64,000 nt of DNA from an uncultured Saprospiraceae bacterium. Its GTDB lineage: Bacteria > Bacteroidota > Bacteroidia > Chitinophagales > Saprospiraceae. Position 1 is the stretch's first letter. Each line of letters opens with the position of its first letter. This document shows, piece by piece, positions 62,906 through 64,000 of the stretch. The position numbers and the translations under genes were made by a program. Location of the stretch: assembly GCA_937944245.1 (NCBI GenBank), contig CALDYY010000034.1, positions 1 to 64,000 of the forward strand, written 5' to 3'. The notes beneath the pieces were generated by a model, which was given only the letters and a program-made list of their open reading frames with translations, ran no database searches and had not been told where the DNA came from.

Positions 62906-64000
62906 AAGTATTTCAAGTTTTTGAACATCAGATAATTAGAATTGGTCAAATACAAAATGGTGTTTTATTTGAGTACAAACATTTTCAATGGTTTGCACAG
63001 CGAAACGGTAGTAAATACTTCAGTCTAGTACATGAAGGCATACAGTTTAAGCAGTATGTAGGTGCTATTCAAGTGGAAGACTTAACGATTGAGATATTGC
63101 CTAAGGTAGATCAAAAAACAGAAGATTATTCCTTGTGGCGCAACTTTCTGCTAGATATGCTTCAATATTGCCAGTTGATAAAATTGAATACATTTAACCG
63201 AGTTCACTTGAGCTTGAAAGAAAATACTTCTCTACTTGATTTATATTACCAACTTTTTTTGCAAGAAGTAGGAAATTTGGTAAAAAAAGGACTTTATCAA
63301 ACTTATCAGTCAGAATATCAGAATAGTAGCACACTAAAAGGGAAAATTGCGTTTCATCAGCACCTAAGCAAAAATTATATTCATCGTGAACGATTTTATT
63401 CGATTTACCAAGGTCGCAGTTTTGATAATCCGTTCAATCAAATAATTTACCAAGCGTTACTACATCTTTTTAATATTGGACTTACACCTCAACTTCAAGA
63501 CCAATTAAAACGACTATTAGTTTATTTTCCTGAGGTTAATACTACGATTAGTCCTCTTAACCGTTTGGTATTCAATAGAATGAATAGTCATTACTGCGAA
63601 GCTGTAAATATGGCTCAAATCATACTAAGCCACAATGGGCTTTTTTTGGCAGCGGGAAATATGCCGTTTTTAGGTGTCTTATTTGATATGAATAAGTTAT
63701 TCGAGGAATATATTTATCGCCAGTTGCGTCAAGTTATGCTTAATGTGCAACGACAACAAGCTACTCCTTTTTGGAACAGGCGAACTATTAGACCAGATAT
63801 TATATTGGAACTCGAAGGGCAGAAAATAATAATTGATACTAAATGGAAAATTCTGAACAAGGTAAATCCACCAATGGCAGATGTGCAACAGGCTTATATT
63901 TACAGCCAATATTTTGACGCTCAGCAGACAGTGCTGCTGTATCCAAATGTTTACGATATTATGAATGGGATTTCCATACCTTTCCAACCAGATAAAACAG
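62902..64000 (+). CDS. mcrC: McrC-family component of a McrBC-like restriction system, 3' end cut by the window
   Basis: The first 366 residues of an McrC-like protein; the gene continues past the right edge. It begins MKVFQVFEHQIIRIGQI, has the family's GAIQVEDLTIEILPKV and a PD-(D/E)xK nuclease site: RPDIIL with Asp299, then IIDTKWK with Asp312 and Lys314. McrC normally pairs with McrB, an AAA+ GTPase, which cuts DNA with modified cytosine. McrB is usually encoded just before McrC, but here the preceding gene encodes a two-helix membrane protein. McrB may lie beyond the edge or elsewhere. Start overlaps the upstream gene by 4 bases. The call is secure at family level, not for the substrate. 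Confidence 0.88.
   Translation, partial: MKVFQVFEHQIIRIGQIQNGVLFEYKHFQWFAQRNGSKYFSLVHEGIQFKQYVGAIQVEDLTIEILPKVDQKTEDYSLWRNFLLDMLQYCQLIKLNTFNRVHLSLKENTSLLDLYYQLFLQEVGNLVKKGLYQTYQSEYQNSSTLKGKIAFHQHLSKNYIHRERFYSIYQGRSFDNPFNQIIYQALLHLFNIGLTPQLQDQLKRLLVYFPEVNTTISPLNRLVFNRMNSHYCEAVNMAQIILSHNGLFLAAGNMPFLGVLFDMNKLFEEYIYRQLRQVMLNVQRQQATPFWNRRTIRPDIILELEGQKIIIDTKWKILNKVNPPMADVQQAYIYSQYFDAQQTVLLYPNVYDIMNGISIPFQPDKT

Noticed and set aside
1-64000. tRNA, rRNA, CRISPR arrays, insertion sequences and prophage
   Set aside because: No cloverleaf with a TTC loop and matching arms, no regularly spaced direct repeats, and no transposase or phage gene was seen.

Overview
The window is a stretch of chromosome from a Bacteroidota bacterium, most probably a saprospirian/chitinophagal-type relative rather than a gut Bacteroides. 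The signs are a SusC/SusD pair, a type IX secretion (T9SS) sorting tail on a secreted protease, a short 287-residue primary sigma factor, a eukaryotic-type (GSII) glutamine synthetase, AT-rich DNA, and promoters of the Bacteroidota type (TTTG, then about 19-20 bases, then TAnnTTTG). Most of it is ordinary core genome, with genes in short operons on both strands and long perfect hairpins as terminators. I see no rRNA, tRNA, insertion sequence, prophage or CRISPR array.

Layout. 1-6168: 3' end of a SusC receptor, a SusD lipoprotein, and a large FG-GAP/ASPIC lipoprotein. 6257-9253: DEAD-box helicase, secreted phosphodiester glycosidase, alpha/beta hydrolase. 9272-13142: branched-chain aminotransferase (ilvE), an unknown 144-residue protein, a LuxE-like acyl-protein synthetase, and a family 9 glycosyltransferase. 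13229-19442 (minus): M4 metalloprotease with T9SS tail, a small lipoprotein, a GT2 glycosyltransferase fused to a phosphoglycosyltransferase-like membrane half, and recR. 19673-25390: pyruvate dehydrogenase E2 (aceF), CoA-binding protein, OmpA-family and TPR proteins, etfBA, rpsO. 25610-29634: pnp, rpoD, unknown membrane-anchored protein. 29793-36775: tandem CbbX-type AAA+ ATPase with a duplicated N-terminal module, lactate/malate-type dehydrogenase, sodium:solute symporter, class I aminotransferase. 36921-40853: RmlD-like reductase, yaaA, lpdA, adhesin-like lipoprotein. 40872-47498: ECF sigma factor with its probable membrane regulator, infC, clpC, STAS protein. 47524-56718: TPR/PD40/OmpA envelope protein, lysS with an unusual insertion, DUF2007, HAD phosphatase, DUF983, Gfo/Idh/MocA oxidoreductase, HhH/beta-barrel protein. 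57169-60975: an ammonium-assimilation block (amt, outer-membrane porin, glnA). 61071-64000: a second DEAD-box helicase, then a small two-helix membrane protein overlapping an mcrC gene that runs off the edge.

How the genes fit together. The left end is a glycan- or peptide-uptake locus. aceF, lpdA and etfBA serve central carbon and electron metabolism but lie at separate sites. amt, the porin and glnA form a nitrogen-uptake unit, and amt and glnA share a 19-base upstream motif. recR, rpsO, pnp, rpoD, infC, clpC and lysS are housekeeping. The least explained parts are the AAA+ protein at 29793-32423, the LysS insertion, the McrC/membrane-protein pair at the right edge, and several structured intergenic regions.
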